Part shown: positions 1-9,935 of the stretch, in pieces
Layout of the letters: each line of letters begins with the position of its first letter
Numbering within the stretch: position 1 is the first letter of the stretch
Assembly: GCA_022410635.1 (NCBI GenBank)
Contig: JAJVDF010000168.1
Location: 1,548,156-1,612,155, forward strand
DNA length: 64,000 nucleotides
Source: Tretioscincus oriximinensis
Taxonomy: Eukaryota > Chordata > Lepidosauria > Squamata > Gymnophthalmidae
Direction: 5' to 3'
The notes under the pieces: generated by a model
Seen by the model: only the letters and a program-made list of their open reading frames with translations
The model's database searches: none
What the model was told of the DNA's origin: nothing
Position numbers and translations under genes: made by a program

Positions 1-640
1 GTCTGTAAGGTCTCTTCCTTATTTTGGAATCAGTATTATTTTGCTATTCTTCCAAGATTGTAGGACTGTTTGGTCTAGAAGTATTGAATTATACAGGTCC
101 ATCAAATGTGGCACCTCACAAAAGGCCTGATAAAATTCAGTGAAGAAGCCATCTGGACCTGGTGATTTCCTTTTTTTTAATGATTTAATAACCTTTCTTA
201 CTTCTTCCTGACTAATTNTTTTATTTAGCTCTAGTTTATCTTGATCTGATAAGAGTGTTTTTTATGTTTAAAGGTTAATTTTCTATTGCTTCTTCTTGGT
301 ACAATTCTGTATAGAAATTCTTCATTTTGTCGTATAAGTTATCCTGTTCTGATTGTATGAACCTATCCTATCTTTCAATTTAACTATCCAGGATTTTTCC
401 TTTTGTTTTTTTAAGTAGCCTGATAATCTTTTCATCGATTTATGATTCCATATATGAGATATTCCTCTATTATAAACACTCTTATGTAATAATACCAGTT
501 CATCTATGGATTCTGTTTTTTCTTGTCTTGAAGTTCATGCCATATCAGCCTGTTTTTCCTAATTTATGCAATTTTTGTAACTCTTCTATTCTATGTCTCT
601 TTTCCATCTTCTTCTAATGTTTGTTTCTAGGCTGATGCAA
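1..640 (-). mobile_element. L1-type LINE fragment (ORF2 reverse transcriptase, decayed)
   Basis: Read on the minus strand, the stretch encodes a peptide with the L1 reverse transcriptase signature SPGPDGF followed by FYQAF and, further on, KIILIPK. An in-frame stop follows KIILIPK, so the copy is dead. The fragment is cut off by the left edge. The lower-complexity part toward 640 is less certain. It is on the strand opposite to the nearby plus-strand CR1-like fragment. Confidence 0.8.
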
Positions 641-705
641 TGGCCCCTAATTACTGCNCTTCTAATGTTTGTTTCTAGGCTGATGCAATGGCCCCTAATT
701 ACTGC
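611..705. repeat. 47-bp tandem duplication separated by one N
   Basis: The same 47 bases occur at 611-657 and 659-705, identical by eye, with a single N at 658. An exact duplication with an ambiguous base at the join is typical of two contig ends that overlap but were not merged. A real tandem duplication is possible but less likely. Confidence 0.85.
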
Positions 706-1215
706 AACGTCTGGGCCTCTTCAGCCTTGAAAGGCGATGTCTGAGAGGTGATCTGATTGAAGTGTACAAAATCACGCATGGGATGGACAGGGTGGATAGA
801 GAAAAATGTTTTCTCTATCACACAACACAAGGACCAGAGGGCCCTCCTTAAAACTGTTGGGTAGAAAAGAGACAACAGACAAAGGACAGTATTTTTTCAC
901 CCAGAGGGTCATCGTCCTGTGAAATTTACTTTCTGAAGAGGTAGTGGTAGCTAACAGCTTGGATAGTTTCAAGACAGGACTAGAGAGGTTTATGGACACC
1001 AAAGGTATAAATGGATACTAGGATGGATGTCTGGATGTTGCCTCTGGGATGGAGCAACAGGCAGGACTCCTGAAATACCATTTCAGGTGCATATTTTGCT
1101 TTCCTCTGTTCGGACTGCCCAGGTGGGCCTCTGGTGGGCCTCTGGGTGACACAGAATGCTGGACTTGATGGGCTGTGGCCTGATCCAGNATGGCTCTTCT
1201 TATGTTCTTATGTTT
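706..1215 (+). mobile_element. CR1-like LINE 3' fragment (TTCTTATG-tailed subfamily)
   Basis: The stretch encodes broken pieces of a LINE ORF2 C-terminus (RGDLIEVYK-like, then a FFTQRV-like region and NSLDSFKTGL) and ends in repeats of the octamer TTCTTATG. This family recurs about a dozen times in the window. Frame breaks and one N show it is not functional. Confidence 0.75.
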
Positions 1216-1600
1216 GTTCAAATTCTAAATTATATTTGTAGAAAAACTTGTTCTTACTCTCCCCTATAGTTTAGGTTTATTTACTCGTGGAGTAAAATTA
1301 CTCAAGAGTCTAGCAACAGATGCGATGTTACGTTTCCTCACAAAACCAACTGCATTTGTGGGTCTTTTTTTTCTGCAGTGTGAACTCTGTATGGTTTGTA
1401 TTTTGTCCAAGAAAATGCTAGAATATCAAAGGGGCACTGTAGGAAACTATAAACTCTGCAGCATTTGGCTCTTTTCTATCCAGTAATTTGGAAGTAGTGT
1501 AGTTTCTTCCGCAAGAAAGGCTAAATTCTGTGGTGTGCATGGAGACAAGGATGCATGTAGAGCATTAGAACGTAAGAGAAGTCATGCTGGATCTGGTAAC
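1216..1600. other. Intergenic stretch, nothing recognised
   Basis: I see no gene, repeat family or strong compositional feature in this interval. Short open frames here have no recognisable protein features. Confidence 0.4.
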
Positions 1601-1604
1601 ATTC

Positions 1605-1740
1605 AATATAGACCAGTCCCCCAGCCACCTTCCTGTAAGCAGAAAAAACGTTTCCATGGGTGGGACTGGGTGCAGATTCTCAAAAGGGGCATTGTGCCTC
1701 CCAGGGCTACCAGCAGTGCAGGCTGGGAGCTGCAATCCAC
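1605..1740 (-). repeat. Copy of an unnamed dispersed repeat (three copies in the window)
   Basis: The reverse complement of this stretch matches 13290-13440. Shared blocks include CCAGCCACCTTCCTGT and GCAGTGCAGG-TGGGAGCTG. A shorter third copy lies at 17960-18025. No coding potential or family name is recognised. Confidence 0.6.
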
Positions 1741-2329
1741 AGGGCAGGGGTCAAAGCAGGTTGGATGGAAGAAGCTGCTGCTGTTTCTACTGCCAGCTTC
1801 ATGAAGCTGTTGGCCATCTAAGCTTTTTTTAATAAGCGCTTGTCATTGCGCTTTGTCAAAAAAAGGCATAGAAAAGCAGGCGAAAATATAATTAAGACAC
1901 TAGAAATAGAAATCCTGCCTGAAGGTGAGAAACCAGAAGCTGGCTGTTTATTATTGCTGGCAACCAGTCCCCTGCCTATAATCTATGTCACCCACTCTAC
2001 CACCAATTACTTCCGGGTGCCTCAAGCAAGAAGACAGGCAAAATCTTCTGCTACTAAGGGGAATTATGTGGCCTTAAGATTGGGTTATCTAGTCCTTTCC
2101 TTCCTCCTTTATTTATATTGCCCTCTTCCCGCTGAGGCTTCCAATGCTGCCTGTCTAACCCTAACCCTTTCCTTCCTATGTCTTTCTTCCTTTCCTTCAG
2201 CAGCAGGGATGGAGAGCCAAAGGCCGCACCTCCAGCTGTAGCACTGCCTGGCTCCCCCCCCCCCCCTCTGTGGGGATGTCAATTACAGTGCTGGGAGTTT
2301 TCTGCCCAAAAATCTCATCCATTTGGGGT
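1741..2329. other. Intergenic stretch with a short poly-C run
   Basis: No gene is recognised. A 120-codon open frame on the plus strand has no domain, signal or family features. A short poly-C run lies near 2255-2265. Confidence 0.4.
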
Positions 2330-2480
2330 TTGAGGTTTTGTGACGTTGCTTCCGGGGAGAGGACTGGAGGTAACATCACTCCAGAAGCAGAGACTGGAAG
2401 TGGGACAATTTGTGATGTCACTTCCGGCCCTGTGGCACCCCTTCCAGAAGTGCAAGGGTCAGAGGTCGCATCGCAATGAT
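2330..2480. repeat. Cluster of CRE/ETS-like TGACGT-CTTCCGG segments
   Basis: Several related segments pair a TGACGT or TGATGTCA core with CTTCCGG or its degenerate forms: near 2340-2358, 2371-2386, 2413-2430 and 2476-2487. This could be a decayed short tandem array inside an older element or a cluster of CREB/ETS-type sites. No transcript is visible. Confidence 0.4.
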
Positions 2481-2574
2481 GTCACGCCCGGCCACGGCAC
2501 ACTCCTTGTGCGTCCCCCTCCGTGGATATGTGCGAGAATGGAGAATCTCACAAAACATATGAGATTCTCATGCG

Positions 2575-2740
2575 ATTCTCTTGAAATACCATTTGCAGGG
2601 AGTCACGAACAGCAGCATATTTTGCTTTCCCCTGTTCGGACTGCCCAGGTGCATCTGGTGGGCCTCTGTGTGAGACAGAATGCTGGACTAGGTGGGCTGT
2701 GGCCTGATCCAGGATGGCTCTTCTTATGTTCTTATGTTCC
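2575..2740 (+). mobile_element. CR1-like LINE 3' end (TTCTTATG-tailed)
   Basis: The 3'-terminal segment of the same CR1-like family as at 706-1215, ending in TTCTTATG octamers. It is truncated at its 5' side. Confidence 0.75.
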
Positions 2741-3715
2741 CAGCACTGTGGCTACGCCATTTCACACAGTGAGGCACTTTGCACTTAAAGGCGTCGACGG
2801 CCCCTCTGGAACATGCTCCAGTTGGGTGATTCCAACCAATGAGTAGGCTGAGATTTGGACGTACAAATGGCTCTTATATAGGTTTGGATACTACCTTAAA
2901 TTCGTACCTGTCTCTTCTGAGCTTTCTGGAAAAATTGCATTGCAAGGCAACGCAACGCAAGTCCAGCTGGCATTTCCTGCCAATTGGACGCAAATCAATG
3001 TGTCTAGCCAAACTGGAATGAAATCTGCATACAAGGGTTGGTTGTTTTAAAAAATTCACTTCCTTGGATTCGCTATTATAAAATCCTGCCTGTTTTTCTT
3101 TAGCCAGAAAAAAAAAACAGCTGCCAAAGGCGACACACCCTCATTTTCTTAAGTCAGTCTTCTGGACAGTCAATTCTCCTCCCCTTTCCAGGACTGCAAA
3201 GACGAATTGTGCAGATTTAACGATTTCTCATTGCAATGCTGTCGACGGAAATTAATACCTTGGGCCTGCGTCCTAATTGTAAAAAGAGGCTCGTGGTTTG
3301 NGCTTCCAAAGGATCTGCAACTGAAGCCGAAGCAGCTATTGTTGCCTTCAACTGATTCCCTACAATAAAGGCTGCCAGGCAGCACCTCCCATTGTTCTTA
3401 GTCACTAGCGATGCTGGTTGGCAGGACTTGGGAGTTGGAAATTCAGCATCTGGAAAATACTCGCGAAGGCTGAGTCTGATCTCAGGAGTCGGAAAAGCTC
3501 AACTGCACCCTGCATTGGCTCCGTCTGGTTCTTGCTACCTTATGCAAAAGGAAGGAGGAACTGTCTAGCTGCAACTGCTGTTTGGGAGGGGGGCAGGCTC
3601 AGGGGTTACCTGACAGGTCTCTTCTTAAGGCCCTTGAGCACAACAGGTTCAACAGAAAGCACAAAAGGCTAAGCAAGAAGCCAATAAGGAGAGCCTCTAG
3701 CTTTTTTGCATACAC
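2741..3715. other. Intergenic stretch, nothing recognised
   Basis: Unique-looking sequence with one N near 3301. No exon, repeat family or RNA gene is recognised. Confidence 0.4.
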
Positions 3716-3719
3716 CTTC

Positions 3720-4030
3720 AGAGAATTCCATCTCACGGAAATGCTTCTTGCCTTTCGCAGCCCCCCAGGTAGAAGCATTCCTGCTCCTAGCTCAGAAGCA
3801 GGAAGTGTGAAGACTAGACTCCCAGCATGGGGTTCACCCCTCACAGTAATTGGGTGAAAATGTCCCAGGGCAGGACAGGCCACAGAATGTCCAGAATGCA
3901 GCATTCATACTTTCAGCAGGAATGTTTCAAGGGAGCAGGAATGATTGGGGACTACTTAAAAGCAGACCACCCCAGGGAAGTTTAAGAATACTTTTGGGGT
4001 GAATGGGGAACAGTGAAAGAATTAACAAAA
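3720..4030 (+). repeat. Unnamed dispersed repeat, copy 1 (pair with 57970-58320)
   Basis: Shares ordered blocks with 57970-58320 in the same orientation: a CATTC-CTGCTCCTAG block, a GAGCAGGAAG block, an ACCCAATGG-like block, and a block around GAAT-CAGC-TTC-TA followed by GCAGGAA-GTTTC. Similarity is clear by eye but diverged. No coding potential is seen. Confidence 0.55.
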
Positions 4031-4695
4031 CAAAAGCCTAGTCGTGTTTATGACTGGGACTGTTTTCCCGTCCCAAGTGCAAAAAGACTTTCAAGATTTA
4101 GTAGGACCGTTTCTCAAGAATGGGGCCACCACGGATAATGTCTTGTCCTTAACATTCATTAGGACTGGGGGGGGAAGAACAAGAGGAGACCCCTCTCAGC
4201 ATCATCATACTTATGAGGAGGGCAAGAGGCTCATTTAAGCAGCAATCCCATATCGTAATATCCCAGCTGCACAGCTCTTCAACAGCATTTCACCATGTGT
4301 AAAGGAGGTTGCACACCGTTTTCTGCAGGCGAAGGGCCACTTCATACCATGTTTGGCACTTAACTGTGTCTGTCCCTTTGCAGAGGCAAATGCCTTTCAT
4401 CATGCAAGAGTTCCTTCATTCCCAGTCTATCAACATACCCATGTTGTAGCCACCTACCCATGGCTCCCTCTTAAGCCCAACAGCCTTCAGAGGGTGTCCA
4501 CGAGGCTGACCAAGGCAAGGAACCTCACCTTCAACCGCTCTGCGTCCATCAACAACAGATGGATGCATATCCGATATCTAGACCTCTGCTGGCTGAGTTG
4601 TTGGGACCTTTGGTGATTGTTTCTTTAAACCCACTACCTGGGTGAAAAGAGTTTGGTCTCCTCTCAATGAGGTCTTGGCAAAGTGTGCGAGAAGA
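4031..4695. other. Intergenic stretch, nothing recognised
   Basis: The interval between an unnamed repeat and a SINE contains short open frames with no recognisable features. Confidence 0.4.
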
Positions 4696-4698
4696 ATT

Positions 4699-4958
4699 CA
4701 GCAGCAGCAGCAGAACTGGGTTCTTATACCCCGCTTTTCNCACCTTTCAAAGGGACTCAAANCGGCTTACAAGGATATATTTTGCCTGAAGGCTTCCATT
4801 CTATCTTCCCCACCAGGCTGTGGTGGTTCCCATGTATCTACTTGCAGTCAGTTGCCATTTCTTGCAATTCATGCTTTTGAATAGCTGGGTTGGCTAGAGC
4901 TACAGGCTAGTGGAAGGTGCTCAGCCCTCCCCACGTCCCACACANGGCTTCGAAACAC
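4699..4958 (-). mobile_element. tRNA-derived SINE, family A
   Basis: Family A is a roughly 300-bp SINE. Its 5' head carries tRNA-like A-box (GATAGCTCAGT) and B-box (GTTTCGAAGCC) sequences, its body is conserved, and its 3' tail is TTC-rich. This copy is antisense, tail first, with a diverged tRNA-like head and three Ns in or beside it. Confidence 0.8.
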
Positions 4959-5011
4959 TTGAGGTCCCTGCCAAATATAGTGTAAACACCGAATATATTC
5001 AAAAAGGTCAG

Positions 5012-5017
5012 TTTATT
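5012..5017 (-). terminator. Candidate poly(A) signal of LYSMD4
   Basis: An AATAAA hexamer on the minus strand, about 700 nt downstream of the LYSMD4 stop codon. It would give a 3' UTR that includes the SINE at 5183-5482. Other hexamers may be used. Confidence 0.25.
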
Positions 5018-5182
5018 GCTAAAGGATGGTAGACTTCAAAGAATTCTGCCATTAGGAAGTGAGAATTAAATAGGACTTGGTAGCAAGGTCAGATACTTCA
5101 GTAAGGTGGGAGACAGTATTTTAGCAGCAGGGACTGCCTAGGTAGTGGAACCAGAATTCTCCTCCAAAGCACCCAGTTTCCA

Positions 5183-5482
5183 GAGGAAGAAGAAGAACTG
5201 GGTTCTTATACCCCGCTTTTCTCACCTTTCAAAGGGACTCAAAGCGGCTTACAAGGGTATTTTGCCCGTAGGCTGACATTCTATCTTCCCCACCAGGCTG
5301 TGGGGGTTCCCATGTATCAGCTTGCCGTCAGTTGCAATTTCTTGCAATTCTTGCTTTCGAATAGCTGGGTTGGCTAGAGCTGCAGGCTAGTGGAAGGATC
5401 ATCCCTCCTCACGTCTAACACAGGGCTTCAAAACCCCATCTCCCAGGTGGGAGATGGTTTCCTTAGCGACTGAGCTATCNGA
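5183..5482 (-). mobile_element. tRNA-derived SINE, family A
   Basis: A nearly full-length antisense copy, tail at 5183 and tRNA-like head at about 5430-5482. It lies within the probable 3' UTR of LYSMD4, in the same transcriptional sense as the gene. Confidence 0.8.
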
Positions 5483-5718
5483 GGAGCAGAATCTGTGCCC
5501 GCCTGAAAAGTTCTAGAGAAGAAACCACTGACTCCATTGCTGCAGAAGAATCCAGGACCACCATCAATTGTGAGACAAAACCCACATTTGGCAATACCTT
5601 GCATGTATTTTTGGTCCAAGTTCCCTTCNGACAACCTAATGGATGTTCTTTTAATTGTCCAGAACATGAGACCCAAAACCAAAGAGAAACTCCATATACC
5701 AGGAGGCACCAGTCCTGT

Positions 5719-6270
5719 TCATCCTCCAGATGGAACAAAGGCTCCTGGGTTTTCAAGAAGCTGACCTGCCACTCCCATCTCTCCTCCGTGCAACGAGGTG
5801 TTCAAAATCGACGATATGTTGGCACTATTAGCAGCTACTTCTAGTTCTTGAGTTTTAAAATACACAACATAAAACACAGGCAAAACTACTCCTACAAGGA
5901 GCATAACAAGGACCGCATTCCACCACTGGATCCCACAATCTGCTCCATTACTGGTTTCTTTCTTCTCTGAGGTGGAGCAGCTTTGTGTTTCAGAGCCACA
6001 GGCAGGACCTGGAGAAATCTCTATCTGTGTCACTTGTTCAAGGTTCTGGTCAATCCCTTTAAAATATTGGTCAATTTGCCTGTTGGCCTCATAGATGTCT
6101 CCTCTGTCATTTAAGCTAGACAGTCCATTAAGATCTGTCCTCTGGGGAAGCCGCAATTCTCCATTGGTCTCCGTCAAGATGCCGTTGACTTTGACAGGAA
6201 TTTTGATGGATTTTAGCGCATACAGGTCCTGTTCCTGGATGAAGTTATTGATCCGTTTGATATCTGAAAC
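5719..6270 (-). CDS. LYSMD4: LYSMD4 terminal coding exon (LysM C-half, transmembrane segment)
   Basis: This last coding exon supplies residues 92-274 of a 274-residue protein. It begins at a TTTTACAG acceptor and opens with VSDIKRINNF, the second half of the LysM fold, continuing through QDLYALKS to about residue 116. Exon 2 joins exon 1 in phase 0. A hydrophobic segment at about 207-229 (from WWNAV to YVVYF) is a single membrane span. Just before it is GADCGIQWWNAV, which matches my recollection of human LYSMD4. The tail ends FVPSGG before a TGA at 5721-5719. LysM folds bind N-acetylglucosamine polymers in other proteins; the role of vertebrate LYSMD4 is poorly known. The human protein is somewhat longer, mainly in the C-terminal tail. 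LYSMD3 is the main alternative, but the linker, the span and the ADAMTS17 neighbour favour LYSMD4. Confidence 0.93.
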   Translation of the reverse strand, partial: VSDIKRINNFIQEQDLYALKSIKIPVKVNGILTETNGELRLPQRTDLNGLSSLNDRGDIYEANRQIDQYFKGIDQNLEQVTQIEISPGPACGSETQSCSTSEKKETSNGADCGIQWWNAVLVMLLVGVVLPVFYVVYFKTQELEVAANSANISSILNTSLHGGEMGVAGQLLENPGAFVPSGG

Positions 6271-6344
6271 CTGTAAAATTATGAAGGAAAAGAAAAAGGT
6301 TCATCAGTTTCTTTTGAAAACATTCTGACAACGTGTGACGGTAA

Positions 6345-6704
6345 GAGAACCTAAGAACATAAGAGGAGCCCTGCTGAATGGGTCCGCAGCCTATCTAGTC
6401 CAGCCTTCTGTCTCACACAGTGGCCCACCAATTGCGCATGGGCATCTCAAGCAGGAAGGGGCAAAACCCTCACTTGATCATGATTCCCTGCAAATGGTAT
6501 TTCAGGAATACTTCCTGTTGCTCCCATCCCAGAGGCAGGATCAAGACATCATTCTAGGAGCTATTGATACTTGGCTTCCATGGTTTTTTCTAATCTTAAT
6601 TTGAAACTATCCAGGCTGTTGGCTACCACAGCCTCTCATGGAAATGAATTCCATAGAACCTTTGGGAGAAACAAATACTTTCCTCATCTGTCCTAACTCT
6701 TCTA
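6345..6704 (-). mobile_element. CR1-like LINE fragment in the LYSMD4 intron (left part)
   Basis: An antisense copy of the TTCTTATG-tailed family. It stops at 6704, where a foldback repeat interrupts it, and resumes at about 7181. Confidence 0.75.
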
Positions 6705-7180
6705 TCAAAGGAGCTAGCAGCACTTTGAGACTAACTTGAGAAAAGCTTCCGTAGACACGTCGAGCAGGCACGGATAGCTCAGTTGCTTAGGAATTCATCT
6801 CTCGTCTGGGAGATGGGGTTTTGAAGCCCTGTGTGGGATGTGGGGAGGAGGGAGCACCTTCCACTAGCCTGTAGCTCTAGCCAACCCAGCTATTCAAAAG
6901 CAGGAACTGCAAGAAATTGCAACTGACTGCAAGTAGATACATGGGAATGTCAGCCTTCGGGCAAAAGTACCCTTGTAAGCCGCTTTGAGTCCCTTTGAAA
7001 GGTGAGAAAAGCGGGGTATAAGAATCCAGTTCTTCTTCTTCAGATGCTCTTCAGACCCCAGAAGAAGTAGACGTGTGTCTATGAAAGCTTATGCCACCCA
7101 CTTTTCTCAAGTTAGTCTCAAAGTGCTGCTAGCTCCTTTGCTGGACTTTCTACTAGACTAACACGGCTATTTCTCTGAAA
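6705..7180. repeat. Foldback dispersed repeat with a SINE at its apex
   Basis: The left arm (6705-6772) and right arm (7049-7180) are reverse complements over the blocks AGCTAGCAGCACTTTGAG and GACTAACTTGAGAAAAG. The left arm has lost about 13 bases. A family A SINE fills the centre. The same repeat occurs without a SINE at 32226-32430. Confidence 0.75.
6773..7041 (+). mobile_element. tRNA-derived SINE, family A (nested)
   Basis: A sense-oriented copy with clear A-box (GGATAGCTCAGT) and B-box regions and a TTCTTCTTC tail, inserted at the apex of the foldback repeat. Confidence 0.85.
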
Positions 7181-7280
7181 CCTTCTGCCTATCAGCTTCA
7201 AGGAAGCCGCCCTGGGCCTAGTGTTGTGCAATATAGAAATATGCAGCAAGAATCTACAAGAACATCTAGCAAGGGCCTCT
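7181..7280 (-). mobile_element. CR1-like LINE fragment (right part of the interrupted copy)
   Basis: Continues the CR1-like element broken off at 6704. The block CTTCTGCCTATCAGCTTCAAG is the next segment of the family consensus seen elsewhere, for example at 37910-37930. Confidence 0.65.
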
Positions 7281-7549
7281 TGTAGCACAGCTTTCATAGA
7301 CAAGTCTAAGAACAAAGAAACAGACTTCTCTATGAAAGTTCATGCTGCTTAGATTTATCTTGTTAGTTCTTAAGGTGCAATCGGACTCCCTGACTATAGT
7401 CAGGTTTTATAGCTCCAGGATCCTATGGTAATCATTAGCAATAAAATGCAATACACAACCAATTTTTGAAAATGTGCCCCAAATATAGAATGTAATAAAA
7501 GAAACAGATTGAACATTTCCCTAATGCTGAGAAGAAATATATTAGTTAA

Positions 7550-7858
7550 GAGGAGGAGGAAGACGGGGAGGGGGAGGAAGAGGAACTGGGTTTGTATACC
7601 CTGCTTTTCTCATCCGGAGGGACTCAAAGTGGCTTACAAGCGATTTCCGTCCCCAAGGCTTACATTCTATCTTCCCCACCATGGTGTGGTGGTTCCCATT
7701 TATCTAAATGCAACTTGCTTTGGAACAGCTGAGTTTGCTGAAACTGAGGCCAACAGAGGGCGCTCACTCCTCTCCGCAGCCGACACACGGGCTGCAAACT
7801 CCGTCTCTCTGTTGAAAGACAGAGAAAAATCGAAGCTTTTAACCCTCGAACCACGGTG
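7550..7858 (-). mobile_element. tRNA-derived SINE, family A (diverged)
   Basis: An antisense copy with an AGG-rich tail at 7550. The body differs from the main type (GCTGAGTTTGCTGAAACTGAGGCC block), which marks an older subfamily also seen at 25145 and 41458. Confidence 0.75.
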
Positions 7859-8028
7859 CCCCACAAGAAGGCAGACAAAATTTGAATCTGAACCACAAAA
7901 GAGATTTCATGAATTAACAGAATGCGCTCAAATAATTATCATAGAGGGGAGGAAAGATAGGTTAAAATGGGGGAAAGCCAGAGGGTACGATTACATTATG
8001 GAGTTGATGGCAGCAGAATTTATGACAT

Positions 8029-8310
8029 GTAGAATCATAGAATCAAAGAGCCGGAAGGGACCTCCAGGGTCATCGGGTCCAACCCCCTTCTCAATGCAGG
8101 ATTCATTAAATCATCCCAGACAGATGACTGTCCAGTTTCTGTTTGAAGACTTCCAGTGAAGGGGAACTCACCACCCTCTGTGGCAAACTGTTCCACTGAT
8201 TTATCCCCCTGACTGTTAGAAAGTTTTTTCTGATATCTAATCTAAATCTACTCCCTTGCAGTTTCATTCCATTGTTTCTAGTCCTTCCATGTGCCCATGA
8301 GAACAATGTT
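8029..8310 (-). mobile_element. CR1 LINE 3' end (ATTCTATG-tailed)
   Basis: An antisense copy starting with CATAGAATC octamers. It encodes the end of CR1 ORF2 on the minus strand (LQGSRFRLDIRKNF, then WNSLPQRVV). It matches the plus-strand copy at 20895-21835. Confidence 0.85.
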
Positions 8311-8590
8311 GATCAATAATACGGTTATTTTGGGGAAAGAATAGAAAGGTGTAAACAGAAATGGATGGGCCTAGAAATGTATCTGGAGACCAAGATGCGG
8401 AGTGAGGCCAAAAGAACTAAACTGAATATTATTTTTTCATCGTAGCTAAAATTACTCAGTAAAATGTTACAGGACCTGTGGTGGAGGGGGCAGAAATAAG
8501 AAAACAGCATGGGATGTCCTCTGTTGTATTGTTTTTATTATGTCACTCTACTTTAAACACTGTGAGAGCTGGATATGGAACACTTCATTT
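8311..8590. other. Intron stretch, nothing recognised
   Basis: LYSMD4 intron sequence between a CR1 end and a SINE. No feature is recognised. Confidence 0.4.
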
Positions 8591-8592
8591 GC

Positions 8593-8898
8593 AGGCACTG
8601 ATAGCTCAGTCGCTTAAGAATTCGTCTCTTGCCTGGGAGGTGGGGTTTGGAAGCCCTGTGTGGGACATGGGGAGGGCTGAGCACCTTCCACTAGCCTGTA
8701 GCTCTAGCCAACCCAGCTACTCGAAAGCATGATTTGCAAGAATTTGCAACTGACTGCAAGTAGATACATGGGAACCACCATAGCCTGGTGGGGAAGATAG
8801 AATGGAAGCCTTCGGGCAAAATATATCCTTGTAAGCCGCTTTGAGTCCCTTTGAAAGGTGAGAAAAGTGGGGTATAAGAACCAAGTTCTTCTTCTTCA
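8593..8898 (+). mobile_element. tRNA-derived SINE, family A
   Basis: A full-length sense copy with tRNA-like head, conserved body and TTCTTCTTC tail. It lies about 170 bp downstream of the 5' splice site of the first LYSMD4 coding exon. Confidence 0.85.
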
Positions 8899-9069
8899 TT
8901 TCAACAATAACAAAAAAATATTAGCAACGAGATCTCCAAACTTCCTCATTGAATCATAACGAGGCAGATTCAAAAGAAGAGAGATCGGCAATGTGATTTG
9001 GACAGAACTCATCCCAGCAGATCCAAGGAAAAGTACCACTTTTTGATTTCACCAGAAATGGTTTCTTAC

Positions 9070-9342
9070 TTTGCATCCATACTGCAGGGCCAACTTGTTC
9101 AGACTGTCATCCTTCCCGACTTCCCGCTCGAGAAGCATCACGTCGCCCACTTTCTCCCGAGCTCCCGTGCAACATTGGGGCTCCTTCCCCCTCGGTCTGA
9201 GCTCCGTAATGTCGAGTTCCTCCTCCGACGAGTCATCTGAATCTGGCTGGTTGTTCCTGAATAAGTACACCTGGCTGGAGGGGAACCTTCGGACGGAGGC
9301 CGGTGGGTGGAAAGACTTGGCCAGCCCTTCCTTTAGCCACAT
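9070..9342 (-). CDS. LYSMD4: LYSMD4 first coding exon (start codon, LysM N-half)
   Basis: Encodes residues 1-91. The exon starts after a TTTTGCAG acceptor at about 9358, so at least one non-coding exon lies upstream. The start at 9342 is chosen because the frame MWLKEGLAKSF aligns with my recollection of the human N-terminus and has A at -3. An acidic stretch (DSDDSSEEE) precedes LRPRGKE. The LysM domain starts near residue 72 and reads DSLNKLALQYGCK up to a GTAAGA donor at 9069. The splice to 6270 is phase 0 and restores the continuous LysM domain. No signal peptide is seen. With a single C-terminal span, the LysM end may be cytosolic (type II), though topology cannot be proven here. An overlapping upstream ORF begins at 9350. 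Confidence 0.93.
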
Positions 9343-9350
9343 GCTGTCAT
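9333..9350 (-). promoter_or_regulatory. Short upstream ORF overlapping the LYSMD4 start
   Basis: An ATG at 9350 opens a five-codon frame ending TAA at 9333 and so overlaps the main ATG at 9342 in another frame. The upstream ATG has C at -3 and the main ATG has A at -3, so leaky scanning past it is expected. Its presence in mRNA depends on the exon starting at 9358. Confidence 0.5.
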
Positions 9351-9514
9351 GGGGGTCACTGCAAAAGAAGAGAAAGTTTGGGAAGCTTTAAACCACGACT
9401 ATTGGGATATCACCAATATCGTTTAGTCACTGTTGATCTCTGGCACATCACTGCTGTGGTTGGGATCCATTGGCCAGTTCCCCAGTGGACATTTCTAGTT
9501 GGACATTTCTGACA

Positions 9515-9775
9515 TTGAAGAGCCAGTTTGGTGTAGTGTGTGGGACTCTTATCTGGTAGTCTCCCGGTTCGATTCCCCACTCCTCCAGGAAGCCAGCTGG
9601 GTGACCATGGGCCAGTCACAGTTCTTTGAACTCTCTCAGCCCCACCTACTCCACAGGGTGTCTGTTGTGGAGAAAGCAACAAAAGCTATGTGCACCACGC
9701 TATGGTTGGCTGCCCTGAGACCTTTGGGTATAGGGCGGGATACAAGTACAAATAAATAAATAAATAAATAAATAT
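9515..9775 (+). mobile_element. tRNA-derived SINE, family B (AAATA-tailed)
   Basis: Starts with GCCAGTTTGGTGTAGTG, carries a B-box-like GGTTCGATTCC, contains the block CAGCTGGGTGACC, and ends GGGTATAGGGCGGGATACAAG plus an AAATA repeat tail. The 3' end resembles that of the L2-type LINEs in this window, suggesting L2-driven mobilisation (inference). Confidence 0.8.
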
Positions 9776-9825
9776 ACTGTTATAGAGGCAGAGATATAGA
9801 GATACACGTGGAGCCTTATCCTGGG

Positions 9826-9935
9826 CTGTACCTTGGAATAGGAGCCTGCCAACCCCATGCTAGTGTAGACTATGGCAGCCCCGAATGGCAGACCCCATGC
9901 CATAGCATATACTGACATGTGTATGGGCAAGCTCT
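9826..9935. repeat. Partial copy of a hairpin element family
   Basis: Contains the blocks AGCCTGCCA, GCTAGTGTAGACTATGGCAG and GGGCAAGCTCTG, which also occur at 14815-14945, 37040-37110, 44940-45050 and 59690-59740. Confidence 0.55.

Noticed and set aside
7509..8159. 216-codon plus-strand frame
   Set aside because: It crosses an antisense SINE, unique intron sequence and an antisense CR1 end, so it is a chance frame inside the LYSMD4 intron.
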